A DNA stretch of 64,000 bases from Streptomyces olivoverticillatus (GTDB lineage: Bacteria > Actinomycetota > Actinomycetes > Streptomycetales > Streptomycetaceae), in the NCBI RefSeq assembly GCF_014203555.1, contig NZ_JACHJH010000003.1, positions 191,362 through 255,361 on the forward strand, written 5' to 3'. Below the pieces are notes generated by a model. It worked only from the letters and a program-made list of their open reading frames with translations. It was not told the DNA's origin and did no database searches. The position numbers were made by a program, and so were the translations under genes. Shown here one piece after another: positions 7,978 to 17,322 of this stretch. Position 1 is the stretch's first letter, and each line of letters begins with the position of its first letter.

Positions 7978-10491
7978 CTACAGCTGCCCGACCTCCGTGA
8001 CCCGGACCACCGCGCGGCCTTCCTCGTCGGAAGCCGCGAGGTCCACCTCCGCGGAGATCCCCCAGTCGTGGTCGCCGTTGGGGTCGGCGAAGGTCTGCCG
8101 GACCCGCCACAGCCCGTCCTCCGGCCGCTCCTCGATCCGCAGCAGCTTCGGACCGCGCGCGTCGGGGCCGGTGCCCAGTTCCTCGTACTCGTCCCAGTAG
8201 GCGTCCATGGCATCCGCCCAGCGGTCCTCGTCCCAGCCGGACTCGGCGTCCATCTCGCCCAGCTCGGCGACCTTGTCCAAAGCGGCCAGCTCGACCCGGC
8301 GGAACATCGCGTTGCGCACCAGCACCCGGAAGGCGCGGGCGTTGGCGGTGACCGGCTTGACCTGGTCGGCGCGGTCCTGAGCCTCCTCGGCGCTCTCCTC
8401 CTCCGGGTTGGCCAGCTGCTCCCACTCGTCCAGCAGGCTGGAGTCGACCTGGCGGACCATCTCGCCGAGCCAGGCGATCAGGTCCTCGAAGTCGTCGGAC
8501 TTCAAGTCGTCCGGGACCGTGTGGTCCAGTGCCTTGTAGGCGCTCGCCAGGTACCGCAGCACGATGCCCTCGGTCCGCGCCAGGTCGTAGAAGGAGGTGA
8601 ACTCGGTGAAGGTCATGGCGCGCTCGTACATGTCGCGGATGACCGACTTCGGCGACAGCGGGTGGTCGCCGACCCACGGGTGGCTCTTGCGGTAGACGTC
8701 GTAGGCGTGCCCCAGCAGCTCCTCCAGCGGCTTGGGGTAGCCGATGTCCATGAGCCGCTCCATGCGGTCCTCGTACTCGACGCCCTCCGCCTTCATCGCG
8801 GCGACGGCCTCGCCCCGCGCCTTGTTCTGCTGCGCGGCGAGGATCTGCCGGGGGTCGTCCAGCGTCGACTCGACCACGGAGACCATGTCGAGGGCGTAGG
8901 AGGGGGACTCCGGGTCGAGGAGCTCGAAGGAGGCGAGCGCGAAGGTCGACAGCGGCTGGTTGAGCGCGAAGTCGGACTGCAGGTCCACCGTCAGCCGGAC
9001 GATCCGGCCCTCGGCGTCCGGTGCGTCGAGCCGCTCGACGACGCCGCCGTCCAGCAGCGAGCGGTAGATGGCGATGGCGCGGCGGATGTGCCGCAGCTGG
9101 TTCTTGCGCGGCTCGTGGTTGTCCTCCAGCAGCCGGCGCATCGCGTCGAAGGCGTTGCCCGGCCGGGCGATGACCGCGAGCAGCATCGCGTGGGTGACGC
9201 GGAAGCGGGAGGTGAGCTGCTCGGGCTCGGAGCCGATCAGCTTCTCGAAGGTGTTCTCGGTCCAGTTGACGAAGCCCTCGGGCGCCTTCTTACGGACCAC
9301 CTTGCGGCGCTTCTTCGGGTCGTCGCCCGCCTTGGCCAGTGCCTTCTCGTTCTCGACGACGTGGTCGGGCGCCTGGGCGACGACGAAGCCCGCGGTGTCG
9401 AACCCGGCCCGGCCGGCCCGCCCGGCGATCTGGTGGAACTCCCGCGCCCGCAGCGTCCGCACCCGCTGGCCGTCGTACTTGGTGAGGGCGGTGAACAGCA
9501 CGGTGCGGATCGGCACGTTGACGCCGACGCCCAAGGTGTCCGTACCGCAGATGACCTTCAGCAGACCGGCCTGCGCCAGCCGCTCCACCAGCCGCCGGTA
9601 CTTCGGCAGCATTCCGGCGTGGTGCACGCCGATGCCGTGGCGCACGAAGCGCGAGAGGTTGCGGCCGAACTTGGTGGTGAAGCGGAAATTGCCGATCAGC
9701 TTGGCAATCTCGTCCTTCTCCTCGCGCGAGCACATGTTGATGCTCATCAGCGCCTGGGCGCGCTCGACGGCCGCGGCCTGGGTGAAGTGCACGATGTACA
9801 CCGGAGCCTGACGCGTCTGGAGCAGCTCGGTGAGGGTCTCGGTCAGCGGCGTCGCACGGTACTCGTAGGACAGCGGCACGGGACGCGTCGCGGACCGGAC
9901 CACGGAGGTGGGCCGGCCGGTGCGGCGGGTGAGGTCGTCCTCGAAGCGGGAGACGTCACCCAGGGTCGCGGACATCAGGACGAACTGCGCCTGCGGGAGC
10001 TCGAGCAGCGGAATCTGCCAGGCCCAGCCCCGGTCCTGCTCGGCATAGAAGTGGAACTCGTCCATCACGACCTGGCCGATGTCGGCGTCCCTGCCGTCCC
10101 GCAGCGCGATGGAGGCGAGCACCTCGGCCGTGCAGCAGATGATGGGTGCGTCCGCGTTGACGGAGGCGTCGCCGGTGAGCATGCCGACGTTCTCCGTGCC
10201 GAAGATCTTGCACAGGTCGAAAAACTTCTCGGACACCAGCGCCTTGATGGGCGCCGTATAGAAGGTCACCTGGTCGTTGGCGAGCGCCGTGAAGTGCGCA
10301 CCGGCCGCCACGAGGCTCTTGCCCGAGCCGGTCGGCGTCGAAAGGATCACGTTCGCGCCGGAGACCACCTCGATCAGCGCCTCCTCCTGCGCGGGGTAGA
10401 GCGTGATGCCCCGCTCCTCGGCCCAGGTCGAGAAAGCTTCGAAAAGGGCATCGGGGTCGGCATGGCTCGGCATCTGATCGATAAGGGTCAC
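7978..10491 (-). CDS. DEAD/DEAH-box (Ski2-like) helicase with DUF3516 C-terminal domain
   Basis: The 837-residue protein has helicase motif I TPTGSGKS at about 52-59, motif II MDEFHF (DEFH box) near 143-148, motif III SAT at 174-176 and motif VI QIAGRAGRAG at 354-363, followed by a long all-alpha C-terminal region that fits DUF3516. It is probably an ATP-dependent RNA helicase related to Ski2/Mtr4. The GTG at 10491, giving MTLIDQMPSH, matches how homologues usually begin; GGAGG sits only one base before it, so the message may be initiated unusually, and an ATG at 10473 is the alternative. It diverges from the membrane hydrolase at 10627. Confidence 0.92.
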   Translation of the reverse strand: MTLIDQMPSHADPDALFEAFSTWAEERGITLYPAQEEALIEVVSGANVILSTPTGSGKSLVAAGAHFTALANDQVTFYTAPIKALVSEKFFDLCKIFGTENVGMLTGDASVNADAPIICCTAEVLASIALRDGRDADIGQVVMDEFHFYAEQDRGWAWQIPLLELPQAQFVLMSATLGDVSRFEDDLTRRTGRPTSVVRSATRPVPLSYEYRATPLTETLTELLQTRQAPVYIVHFTQAAAVERAQALMSINMCSREEKDEIAKLIGNFRFTTKFGRNLSRFVRHGIGVHHAGMLPKYRRLVERLAQAGLLKVICGTDTLGVGVNVPIRTVLFTALTKYDGQRVRTLRAREFHQIAGRAGRAGFDTAGFVVAQAPDHVVENEKALAKAGDDPKKRRKVVRKKAPEGFVNWTENTFEKLIGSEPEQLTSRFRVTHAMLLAVIARPGNAFDAMRRLLEDNHEPRKNQLRHIRRAIAIYRSLLDGGVVERLDAPDAEGRIVRLTVDLQSDFALNQPLSTFALASFELLDPESPSYALDMVSVVESTLDDPRQILAAQQNKARGEAVAAMKAEGVEYEDRMERLMDIGYPKPLEELLGHAYDVYRKSHPWVGDHPLSPKSVIRDMYERAMTFTEFTSFYDLARTEGIVLRYLASAYKALDHTVPDDLKSDDFEDLIAWLGEMVRQVDSSLLDEWEQLANPEEESAEEAQDRADQVKPVTANARAFRVLVRNAMFRRVELAALDKVAELGEMDAESGWDEDRWADAMDAYWDEYEELGTGPDARGPKLLRIEERPEDGLWRVRQTFADPNGDHDWGISAEVDLAASDEEGRAVVRVTEVGQL

Positions 10492-10626
10492 GCCTCCATA
10501 CTGCCTGGCCCCCGGCCGGATCAGAGAACCGGCCGGTCGAAGGATGATCATTCCGGGGTTACGCTGAGTGGCCGACCGGGCGTCGGGAAGGCCCGACGCC
10601 GATCAACACAAGGGGTGGGAACGACC

Positions 10627-11418
10627 ATGATGGGACCGGCGCACTCGCTGTCGGGGGCGGCCGCCTGGCTGTGCTTGGGTGCCGCAGTGGCCGCGGCGGG
10701 CCATCCAATGCCCTGGCCGGTCCTGGCCGTCGGCGCGATGATCTGCGCGGGAGCGGCGCTCGCCCCGGACCTCGACCACAAGTCGGCGACGATATCGCGG
10801 GCGTTCGGACCGCTGTCGCGCGCGCTGTGCGGCATCATCGACGCGCTGTCACACAGCGTGTACAAGGCGACCAGGATGAAGGGCGACCCCCGGCGCAACG
10901 GCGGCCACCGCACCCTCACGCACACCGCGCTGTGGGCCCTGCTGATAGGGGCCGGCGCCTCGGGCCTGGCCATGGTCGGGGGCCGCTGGGCCGTGCTCGC
11001 CATCCTCTTCGTCCACGTCGTGCTCGCCGTCGAAGGGCTTCTGTGGCGGATGGCCCGCACCTCCAGCGATGTACTGGTGTGGCTGCTCGGCGCGGCCGGC
11101 GCCTGGATCCTGGCCGGCATCCTCAACCAGCCGGGCAACGGCTCGGACTGGCTCTTCGGCGACCCCGGGCAGGAGTACATGTGGCTGGGGCTGCCGATCG
11201 TGCTGGGTGCGCTGGTGCACGACCTGGGGGATGCGCTCACGGTCTCCGGCTGCCCGATCCTGTGGCCCATACCCATCGGCCGCAAGCGGTGGTATCCGCT
11301 TGGGCCGCCGAAGGCCATGCGCTTCCGTGCGGGCAGCCGGGTGGAGTTGAAGGTCCTCATGCCCGCGTTCATGGTGCTCGGCGGTGTCGCGGGGCTCGGC
11401 GCGCTGGAACTCTTCTGA
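10627..11418 (+). CDS. Metal-dependent membrane hydrolase (YdjM family)
   Basis: A 263-residue integral membrane protein of the YdjM/LexA-regulated metal-dependent hydrolase family. It has the early HSLSGAAAW segment, the metal-site signature LAPDLDHKSAT near residue 46, GGHRTLTHTALWALL near 94 and VHDLGDALTVSGCP near 197; these His and Asp residues are the expected metal ligands. Between them lie about five to six hydrophobic segments. The physiological substrate of the family is unclear, though some members affect membrane or DNA-damage responses. The start is ATG-ATG at 10627/10630 with GGGGTGGG upstream. Confidence 0.9.
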   Translation: MMGPAHSLSGAAAWLCLGAAVAAAGHPMPWPVLAVGAMICAGAALAPDLDHKSATISRAFGPLSRALCGIIDALSHSVYKATRMKGDPRRNGGHRTLTHTALWALLIGAGASGLAMVGGRWAVLAILFVHVVLAVEGLLWRMARTSSDVLVWLLGAAGAWILAGILNQPGNGSDWLFGDPGQEYMWLGLPIVLGALVHDLGDALTVSGCPILWPIPIGRKRWYPLGPPKAMRFRAGSRVELKVLMPAFMVLGGVAGLGALELF

Positions 11419-11494
11419 GGGCCGACGGGCCGCGGTCCGGGTAGGCGCGGCTCAGGCCGGTGTTCGGGAGCCCGTACATCCGCCCCCGCGGCCG

Positions 11495-13276
11495 TCACTG
11501 GTGCCAGGACCGCCAGAGCGCTGCGTACGCTCCGTCCGCGGCGATCAGCTCGTCATGGCTGCCCAGCTCGCTGATCCGGCCGTCCTCGGCCACCGCGATC
11601 ACGTCGGCGTCGTGCGCGGTGTGCAGCCGGTGGGCGATCGCGACGACCGTCCGGCCCTCCAGTACCTTCGCAAGCGACCGTTCGAGGTGCCGGGCCGCAC
11701 GCGGGTCCAGCAGTGATGTGGCCTCGTCCAGGACCAGCGTGTGCGGGTCCGCGAGCACCAGTCGCGCCAGGGCGATCTGCTGTGCCTGGGCGGGGGTGAG
11801 GGCGAGCCCGCCGGAGCCGACCTCGGTGTCCAGGCCCTGCTTGAGGCCCCGGGCCCAGCCGTCGGCGTCGACCGCCCCCAGCGCGGCCCACAGCTCGCCG
11901 TCCTCGGCGGTGGTCCGAGCCAGCAGCAGGTTGTCGCGCAAGGAGCCCACGAAGACGTGGTGCTCCTGATTGACCAGGGCCACATGGCGGCGCACGTGCT
12001 CGGTGGGCATCCGGGAGAGTTCGGCGCCGCCGAGCGTCACGGCACCGGCGCGCGGTGCGTAGACCCCGGCGATCAGCCGGCCCAGCGTCGACTTGCCGGC
12101 ACCCGACGGGCCGACCAGCGCCACCCGGCTGCCGGGCCGCACATCGAGGGAGACGCCGTGCAGCACGTCGCTGCCTGGCACGTAACCGAAGCGCACCTCC
12201 TCGGCCCGGACATCCCGGCCCGCCGGGCTCAGCCGCCCGTCCGCGCCATCGGGTTCGATCTCGCGGACGCCGACCAGCCGGGCCAGCGACACTTGGGCCA
12301 CTTGCAGCTCGTCGTACCAGCGCAGAATCATCCCTATGGGCTCGGTGAGCATCTGCGCGAGGAGTGCGCCCGTCGTCAGCTGCCCGACGGAGAGCCACCC
12401 GTGCAGCACGAACACCCCGCCGATCATCAGCACCGAGGCCAGCAGCAGCACGTGCGTCACATTGACCACAGGGAAAAGAACCGAGCGCAGGAACAGGGTG
12501 TAGCGCTCCCAGCCGGTCCACTCCAGGACCCGCCGGTCGGAGAGGGCGACGCGGCGCCGGCCCAGCCGGTGTGCCTCGATGGTCCGCGCGGCGTCCGCGG
12601 TCTCCGCGAGCGTCGCGGCGACCGCGGCATACCCCGCCGCCTCCGAACGGTAGGCGCTCGGCGCCCTGCGGAAGTACCAGCGGCAGCCGACGACCAGCAC
12701 CGGCAGCGCGATCAGCACGGACAGCGCCAGCGGTGGTGCGGTCACCGTCAGTCCGCCCAGCAGCAGCGCCGTCCACACCAGGGCGATCGTCAGCTGGGGA
12801 ACGGCCTCCCGCATGGCTTCGGCCAGCCGGTCGACGTCCGTGGTGATGCGGGACAGCAGATCGCCGGTCCCGGCCCGCTCCAGCACGCTCGGCGGCAGCG
12901 CCACCGACCGTACGAGGAAGTCCTCCCGCAGATCGGCCAGCATCTGCTCGCCCAGCACCGCCCCGCGCAGCCGCACCATGCGGACGAAGACGGTCTGCAC
13001 CGCCAAGGCGACGGCGAAGAAGGAGACCGTACGGCCCAGCGGGACGTCTCCCTTGCCCGAGGACAGGCTCTCGACCAGTCCGCCCAGCACGTACGGGCCG
13101 ACCATGGAGGCGAGCACCGCGATCGTGTTGGCACTCACCAGCACGGTGAACGCCCCACGGTGTCTGCGCAGCAGGCCCCTGACATAGCCGCGCACCGTGG
13201 CGGGCCTGCCGACCGGCAGCGTCGTCGCCGATTCCGGGGCGGCCGGGTCGTACTCCGGTGGCACCAGGCCGATCAT
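11495..13276 (-). CDS. ABC exporter half, intact Walker A but degenerate signature
   Basis: A 593-residue half-transporter with an N-terminal six-helix membrane domain (about 40-330) and a C-terminal ATPase domain. Walker A GPSGAGKS is intact at 389-396, Walker B LVLDEA at 514-519 and the H-loop His at 549. The signature, normally LSGGQ, reads LTPAQ at 493-497. The start ATG at 13276 overlaps the upstream partner's TGA by four bases, so the two halves are translationally coupled and surely form a heterodimer. The intact P-loop here would pair with the intact LSGGQ of the partner to give the one working ATP site. Substrate unknown; lipid, peptide or siderophore export are possibilities. Confidence 0.93.
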   Translation of the reverse strand: MIGLVPPEYDPAAPESATTLPVGRPATVRGYVRGLLRRHRGAFTVLVSANTIAVLASMVGPYVLGGLVESLSSGKGDVPLGRTVSFFAVALAVQTVFVRMVRLRGAVLGEQMLADLREDFLVRSVALPPSVLERAGTGDLLSRITTDVDRLAEAMREAVPQLTIALVWTALLLGGLTVTAPPLALSVLIALPVLVVGCRWYFRRAPSAYRSEAAGYAAVAATLAETADAARTIEAHRLGRRRVALSDRRVLEWTGWERYTLFLRSVLFPVVNVTHVLLLASVLMIGGVFVLHGWLSVGQLTTGALLAQMLTEPIGMILRWYDELQVAQVSLARLVGVREIEPDGADGRLSPAGRDVRAEEVRFGYVPGSDVLHGVSLDVRPGSRVALVGPSGAGKSTLGRLIAGVYAPRAGAVTLGGAELSRMPTEHVRRHVALVNQEHHVFVGSLRDNLLLARTTAEDGELWAALGAVDADGWARGLKQGLDTEVGSGGLALTPAQAQQIALARLVLADPHTLVLDEATSLLDPRAARHLERSLAKVLEGRTVVAIAHRLHTAHDADVIAVAEDGRISELGSHDELIAADGAYAALWRSWHQ

Positions 13277-15078
13277 GCCGATTCCCCGATCTGTTCGCTC
13301 GTGTCGAACTCCAAGAGGCCGAGGTCCGCTTCGTCGTCCGTCCGACGGGTGACGACTGCGCGGTAAGCGGGGTCGGAGTGCAGCAGCGCAGCGTGCGAGC
13401 CCGCCGCCACAGCCCGGCCCTCCTGGACGAACACCACGCGGTCCGCACGGTCGAGCAGCAGTGGGCTGGAGGTGAACACCACCGTCGTACGGCCCTTGCG
13501 CAGCGACCGCACCCCGTCCGCGATCCGCGCCTCGGTGTGCGAGTCGACCGCGGACGTCGGCTCGTCCAGGACCAGCACCTCCGGGTCGGTCACCAGCGAA
13601 CGGGCGAGAGCCAGCCGCTGCCGCTGCCCGCCGGACAGCGAGCGTCCGCGCTCGGTGATCCGGGCCTGCATCGGGTCGCCCGGACCGTCCGCCGAGGACC
13701 GGGCCAAGGCGGCCAGCACGTCGCCGCACTGGGCGGCCGACAGGGCGGCTTCCGCCGCCACCGCGCCGGAAGCGGGGACGTCCAGCAGCTCCGCAAGCGT
13801 GCCCGACAGCAGCACCGGGTCCTTGTCCTGGACCAGGACCGCGGCACGGGCGGTTTCCCGGGGCAGGCCGTTCAACGCTGTGCCGCCCAGGAGCACGGAG
13901 GGCAGATCACCCGTGTCGTCCGCGGCATGGCCGCCCAGCCGGTCGGCGAGCCGTCCGGCGGCGTCCGGGTCGCCGCACACCACGGCGGTCAACTGCCCGG
14001 CGGGCGCCAGCAGGCCGCTCGCCGGGTCGTTCAGCCCGCCCGTCGGCACGACGTGGCTCTCTCCATCGCTTTCGGCCGCCGTCGGGCGCCGGAGTGCCAG
14101 GACGCGGGCCGTGCGCTGGGCGGAGGGCCGGGAGAAGGAGTATGCCATGGCGATCTCCTCGAACTGCTGCAGCGGGAAGAGCAGGAAGGTGACCAGGCCG
14201 TAGACGGTCACCAACTCGCCCACACCGATCCGGCCGTCCCGCACCAGCCCCACGCCGTACCAGACCACCGCGATCAGCAGCAGGCCCGGCAGCACCACCT
14301 GCACCGCCGCGATCAGCGCCCACATCCGGGCACTGTGCACCGCCGCCTTGCGCACCTCCTGCGAGGCCAGACGGTAGCGGGACAGGAAGAGCTCCTCGCC
14401 GCCGATGCCGCGCAGCACCCGCAGGCCGGCCACGGTGTCCGATGCCAGCTCAGTGGCCCGGCCGGCCTTCTCCCGCTGCTCGTCGGCCCGTTTCGTCGCG
14501 TGCGGCAGCAACGGCAGCACGGCCAGGGCCAGGACCGGGACACCGGCCGCGACCACCAGGCCCAGCGCGGGCTGGTAGACGACCAGCGCCACGCACACGC
14601 CCACGGACGTCAACGCGGAGGAGGCGAAGCGCGACTGCGCCTCCACAAACCAGCCGATCTTCTCGACGTCACCCGTCGAGACGGCCACCACCTCACCTGC
14701 CGCGACCTGCCGGGTCAGCGCGGCACCCAACTCGGCCGCCTTGCGTGCGAGCAGCTGCTGCAAACGGGCCGAGACGCCGATCCAGTTGGTGACCGCCCTG
14801 CGGTGCAGCATCATGTCGCCCAGCGCGGTGAGCGCGCCGAGGACCAGCATGAATCCGCCCGCCGCGGCCAGACGCCCGCCGGACCGGTCGGAGACGGCCT
14901 GCACGGCAAGGCCCACGGCCAGCGGGAACAGCGCCACGGCCGTCATGTGCACCACGCCCCACGCCATGGCCTGGCCCAGCCCGGTCCACTGCTTGCGCGA
15001 GAGCCAGACCAGCAGCCGGGGACCGGACCGTACGTCGGGCCGACCCGGATCGGCATACGGAAGATCGCGAATCTGCAT
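13273..15078 (-). CDS. ABC exporter half with destroyed Walker A and H-loop but intact LSGGQ
   Basis: A 601-residue half-transporter: membrane domain about 25-320, ATPase domain from about 340. The P-loop position reads CGDPDAAGRL (368-377), with no GxxGxGKS and no lysine. The H-loop His is also gone (VVFTSSPLLL). In contrast LSGGQ at 481-485, Walker B VLVLDE at 501-506 and the D-loop are perfect. It therefore cannot build a standard ATP site itself but can complete the site of the downstream partner, whose start it overlaps by four bases. The ATG at 15078 opens MQIRDLPYADPG. A partly iron-box-like palindrome lies 38-53 bases upstream. Confidence 0.92.
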   Translation of the reverse strand: MQIRDLPYADPGRPDVRSGPRLLVWLSRKQWTGLGQAMAWGVVHMTAVALFPLAVGLAVQAVSDRSGGRLAAAGGFMLVLGALTALGDMMLHRRAVTNWIGVSARLQQLLARKAAELGAALTRQVAAGEVVAVSTGDVEKIGWFVEAQSRFASSALTSVGVCVALVVYQPALGLVVAAGVPVLALAVLPLLPHATKRADEQREKAGRATELASDTVAGLRVLRGIGGEELFLSRYRLASQEVRKAAVHSARMWALIAAVQVVLPGLLLIAVVWYGVGLVRDGRIGVGELVTVYGLVTFLLFPLQQFEEIAMAYSFSRPSAQRTARVLALRRPTAAESDGESHVVPTGGLNDPASGLLAPAGQLTAVVCGDPDAAGRLADRLGGHAADDTGDLPSVLLGGTALNGLPRETARAAVLVQDKDPVLLSGTLAELLDVPASGAVAAEAALSAAQCGDVLAALARSSADGPGDPMQARITERGRSLSGGQRQRLALARSLVTDPEVLVLDEPTSAVDSHTEARIADGVRSLRKGRTTVVFTSSPLLLDRADRVVFVQEGRAVAAGSHAALLHSDPAYRAVVTRRTDDEADLGLLEFDTSEQIGESA

Positions 15079-15112
15079 GACGTCCCAAAGGTCGGCACGA
15101 GTTGATGGCAGC

Positions 15113-15131
15113 TGTGCAAGGTTCGCCTTAC
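15113..15131 (-). promoter_or_regulatory. Possible iron-box (DmdR/IdeR-type) site in the ABC / PNGase A divergent region
   Basis: On the minus strand the core GTAAGGCGAACCTTGC (15131-15116) contains the palindrome AAGG-CGAA-CCTT. Compared by eye with the actinobacterial DtxR-family consensus half GTTAGGCTAACCTAA it agrees at 11 of 15 positions. It lies about 40 bases before the ABC exporter start and about 100 bases before the divergent PNGase A-like gene, a sensible place for a repressor. The remainder of the 19-base consensus is poor, so this is a candidate only. Confidence 0.35.
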
Positions 15132-15226
15132 GCGAGTGCCGAATTCAATTGGTTTTCCGCGGTTGCAGCGCATCCGGCCAAAGGGGTACTGGTGTGCTGC
15201 AGCCCGACGCGCTTCACTCCTGCCCC

Positions 15227-16843
15227 ATGAGACGACTGCTTCTCGCGCTGTGCGCCGCGGCCGTCGGCCTGATGCTGGGCATGAGCCCGGCTCTTGCCGC
15301 GGCAGCGCCTACCGAATTCGGCACCGACTGGCACGATCCGGTCACCGCGGCCCCACCGGTGGCCACCCCAGACACCACGTCGTGCCAGGTGACCCTCGCC
15401 GACACCGAGTTCCGCGACTTCACGCCCTACAAGGGCACCTACCTGCCGCCCAAACGCTGCGGCGACCGTTGGAACAAGGTCGTCCTCACACTCGAAGGCG
15501 CCGTGGCGGGACGTCAGTTCGACCGCCTCGGCTATCTGCACATAGGCGGTGTGGAGGTCCTGCGTACCTCCACACCGGAACCCTCGCCGGAAGGCATCAC
15601 CTGGAAGGTGGAGAAGGACGTCACCCGCTACGCGCCCACCCTCCGCACCGAGCAGCCGGTCGAGATGCTCATCGGCAACGTGGTGGACGGCACCTACACG
15701 GGCGTGATCAAGGTCAAGGCGACCTTGACGTTCTACAAGGCCGAGGGCCGGGTCAAGCCCGCGCAGACCCCGGACAAGGTCCTCACTCTGGACGGCGCCC
15801 ACAACGAGGGCGCGGTGTACGAAGGCCGGTTGACCACTCCACGGAACAGCGAACGGATCGTGGCCGAGGTCTACGCCACCGGATCGGGCGGTGGCTGCGA
15901 GGAGTTCTGGTACCTCACCGTGCCGGACGCGGCGCCGTACTCCTGCAAGGCCAAGGACGGGCCGTACCGCGAGGTGCGGATCGCGGTGGACGGCAAGCTC
16001 GCCGGAATCGCCGCTCCCTACCCCACCGTGTGGACCGGCGGCTGGTCCAATCCCTTCCTGTGGTACGTGATTCCGGGGCCGCGGGCCTTCGACGTCCGGC
16101 CGGTGGAGTACGACCTCACGCCGTTCGCAGGGGTGCTGAACGACGGCAAGCCGCACCGGATCTCGGTATCGGTCGCCGGTGTGCCCGAGGGGCAGAGCGG
16201 CTGGAGCACGCCGACGAACATCCTGGTGTGGCAGGACGCCAAGGCGGAGCGCGTCACCGGCGCGCTCGTCGCCCACAAGCCGGGCGACCCGGCGGGGGCG
16301 ACGGCGTACGAGCCGGGCACCGAGAACCGGCTGAAGTCCGAAGGCGGGCACGACATGGCGCTCACGGGCTACGTGGACACCTCTCACGGCCGCATCACGA
16401 CGACGGTCACCCGGAAGGTCACCGGCTCCTCCGTCCACCGCTGGACCGACGGCGAAGCCGTGGACGCGCTCAAGGCGCGGTGGGAGGACGACGAGACGGT
16501 CACCGTCTCGGGTCGCGGACCGGCGACCGTCACCCGGGCCCACCGGGTCTACACGATGGACGGTGAGACCTCGGTCGGAGCGGGCAACCGGCTGCGCACC
16601 GTCATGACGATGGGGGACCGGGCGGACAGCGCCACCCTGCGCGGCGGCATGCGCCAGGGCTGGTCGCGGATGGACGACACCTACACCGGCGACGCCGCCT
16701 ACAACCAGAACGTCCCGCGCGACCAGCGGCATGCCACCGGCGTCTCCCGCGAGCGCTACCGCCTGGACGGGCCGGGCCTCTGCTACGACCGTACGCTCGC
16801 CACCGCCCAGGGGGAGTTGACGGAGGACCGGCAGCGCTGCTGA
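15227..16843 (+). CDS. Secreted peptide-N4-asparagine amidase A-like protein (PNGase A family)
   Basis: The product (538 residues) has a clear signal peptide (MRRLLLALCAAAVGLMLGMS then an Ala-rich cleavage region). The mature part shows features of the PNGase A family: a fixed-pattern N-terminal domain with FDRLGYLHIGGVEVLRTST and WKVEKDVTRYAPTL, then PRAFDVRPVEYDLTPFAGVL and NILVWQD. The family cleaves N-glycans from glycopeptides; in a soil actinomycete it would act on plant or fungal glycoproteins. The ATG at 15227 lacks a ribosome site. An in-frame GTG at 15194 has AAGGGG seven bases upstream and would add eleven residues before the signal peptide, so either start is possible. It diverges from the ABC exporter pair. 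Confidence 0.8.
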   Translation: MRRLLLALCAAAVGLMLGMSPALAAAAPTEFGTDWHDPVTAAPPVATPDTTSCQVTLADTEFRDFTPYKGTYLPPKRCGDRWNKVVLTLEGAVAGRQFDRLGYLHIGGVEVLRTSTPEPSPEGITWKVEKDVTRYAPTLRTEQPVEMLIGNVVDGTYTGVIKVKATLTFYKAEGRVKPAQTPDKVLTLDGAHNEGAVYEGRLTTPRNSERIVAEVYATGSGGGCEEFWYLTVPDAAPYSCKAKDGPYREVRIAVDGKLAGIAAPYPTVWTGGWSNPFLWYVIPGPRAFDVRPVEYDLTPFAGVLNDGKPHRISVSVAGVPEGQSGWSTPTNILVWQDAKAERVTGALVAHKPGDPAGATAYEPGTENRLKSEGGHDMALTGYVDTSHGRITTTVTRKVTGSSVHRWTDGEAVDALKARWEDDETVTVSGRGPATVTRAHRVYTMDGETSVGAGNRLRTVMTMGDRADSATLRGGMRQGWSRMDDTYTGDAAYNQNVPRDQRHATGVSRERYRLDGPGLCYDRTLATAQGELTEDRQRC

Positions 16844-16853
16844 CGCTCCCCGG

Positions 16854-17294
16854 TCAGCCGGTGTGGTCCGGGCGGGCCAGCAGTTCGGTCAGCAGGCCGC
16901 CGAGCACGTGGCGTTGCTCGGCGGTCAGCGGGGCCAGGAGGTCCTCCACGGCCGCCCGCCGCGCCTCGCGCAGTTCGCGCAGGGTGGAACGGCCCTGGTC
17001 GGTGAGCTCTATGCGGATCACGCGGCGGTTCGACTGGTCCGGCACCCGGCGCACCGCTCCGTTGGCCTCCAGCGCGTCGACCAGCGTGGTGACCGCGCGG
17101 GGCACCACCTCGAGGTGCCGGGCGAGATCCGCCATGCGCGGGGGCGTGTCGTAGTGCGCGACGGTGCGCAGCAGCCGTGACTGGGCGGGGGTGATGCCGA
17201 CCGGGTCCAGATAGCGCTTCTGGGCGCGGTGCAGCCTGCGGGTGAGCCGCAGCAGCTGCTCGGCAAGCTGTCCGGACGCGTCGGGGGCCGTCAT
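16854..17294 (-). CDS. MarR-family transcriptional regulator
   Basis: A 146-residue winged-helix regulator. Residues 30-100 give the MarR fold: PVGITPAQSRLLRTVAHYD, recognition-helix region MADLARHLEVVPRAVTTLVDALEANG, and the wing VRRVPDQSNRRVIRIELTDQG. MarR proteins are dimeric repressors released by small phenolic or drug-like ligands. The gene diverges from an ABC exporter at 17404, with 109 bases between the starts, the classical layout of an efflux pump and its ligand-responsive repressor. Autoregulation is likely. The ATG is at 17294; I see no strong ribosome site before it. Confidence 0.93.
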   Translation of the reverse strand: MTAPDASGQLAEQLLRLTRRLHRAQKRYLDPVGITPAQSRLLRTVAHYDTPPRMADLARHLEVVPRAVTTLVDALEANGAVRRVPDQSNRRVIRIELTDQGRSTLRELREARRAAVEDLLAPLTAEQRHVLGGLLTELLARPDHTG

Positions 17295-17322
17295 GATCGG
17301 CAGCCTATCAGGAGGATCTCCA

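Noticed and set aside
7615..11418. A 1267-codon open frame on the plus strand
   Set aside because: It is the antisense shadow of the helicase gene for most of its length; only its last part (from 10627) is real and belongs to the membrane hydrolase.
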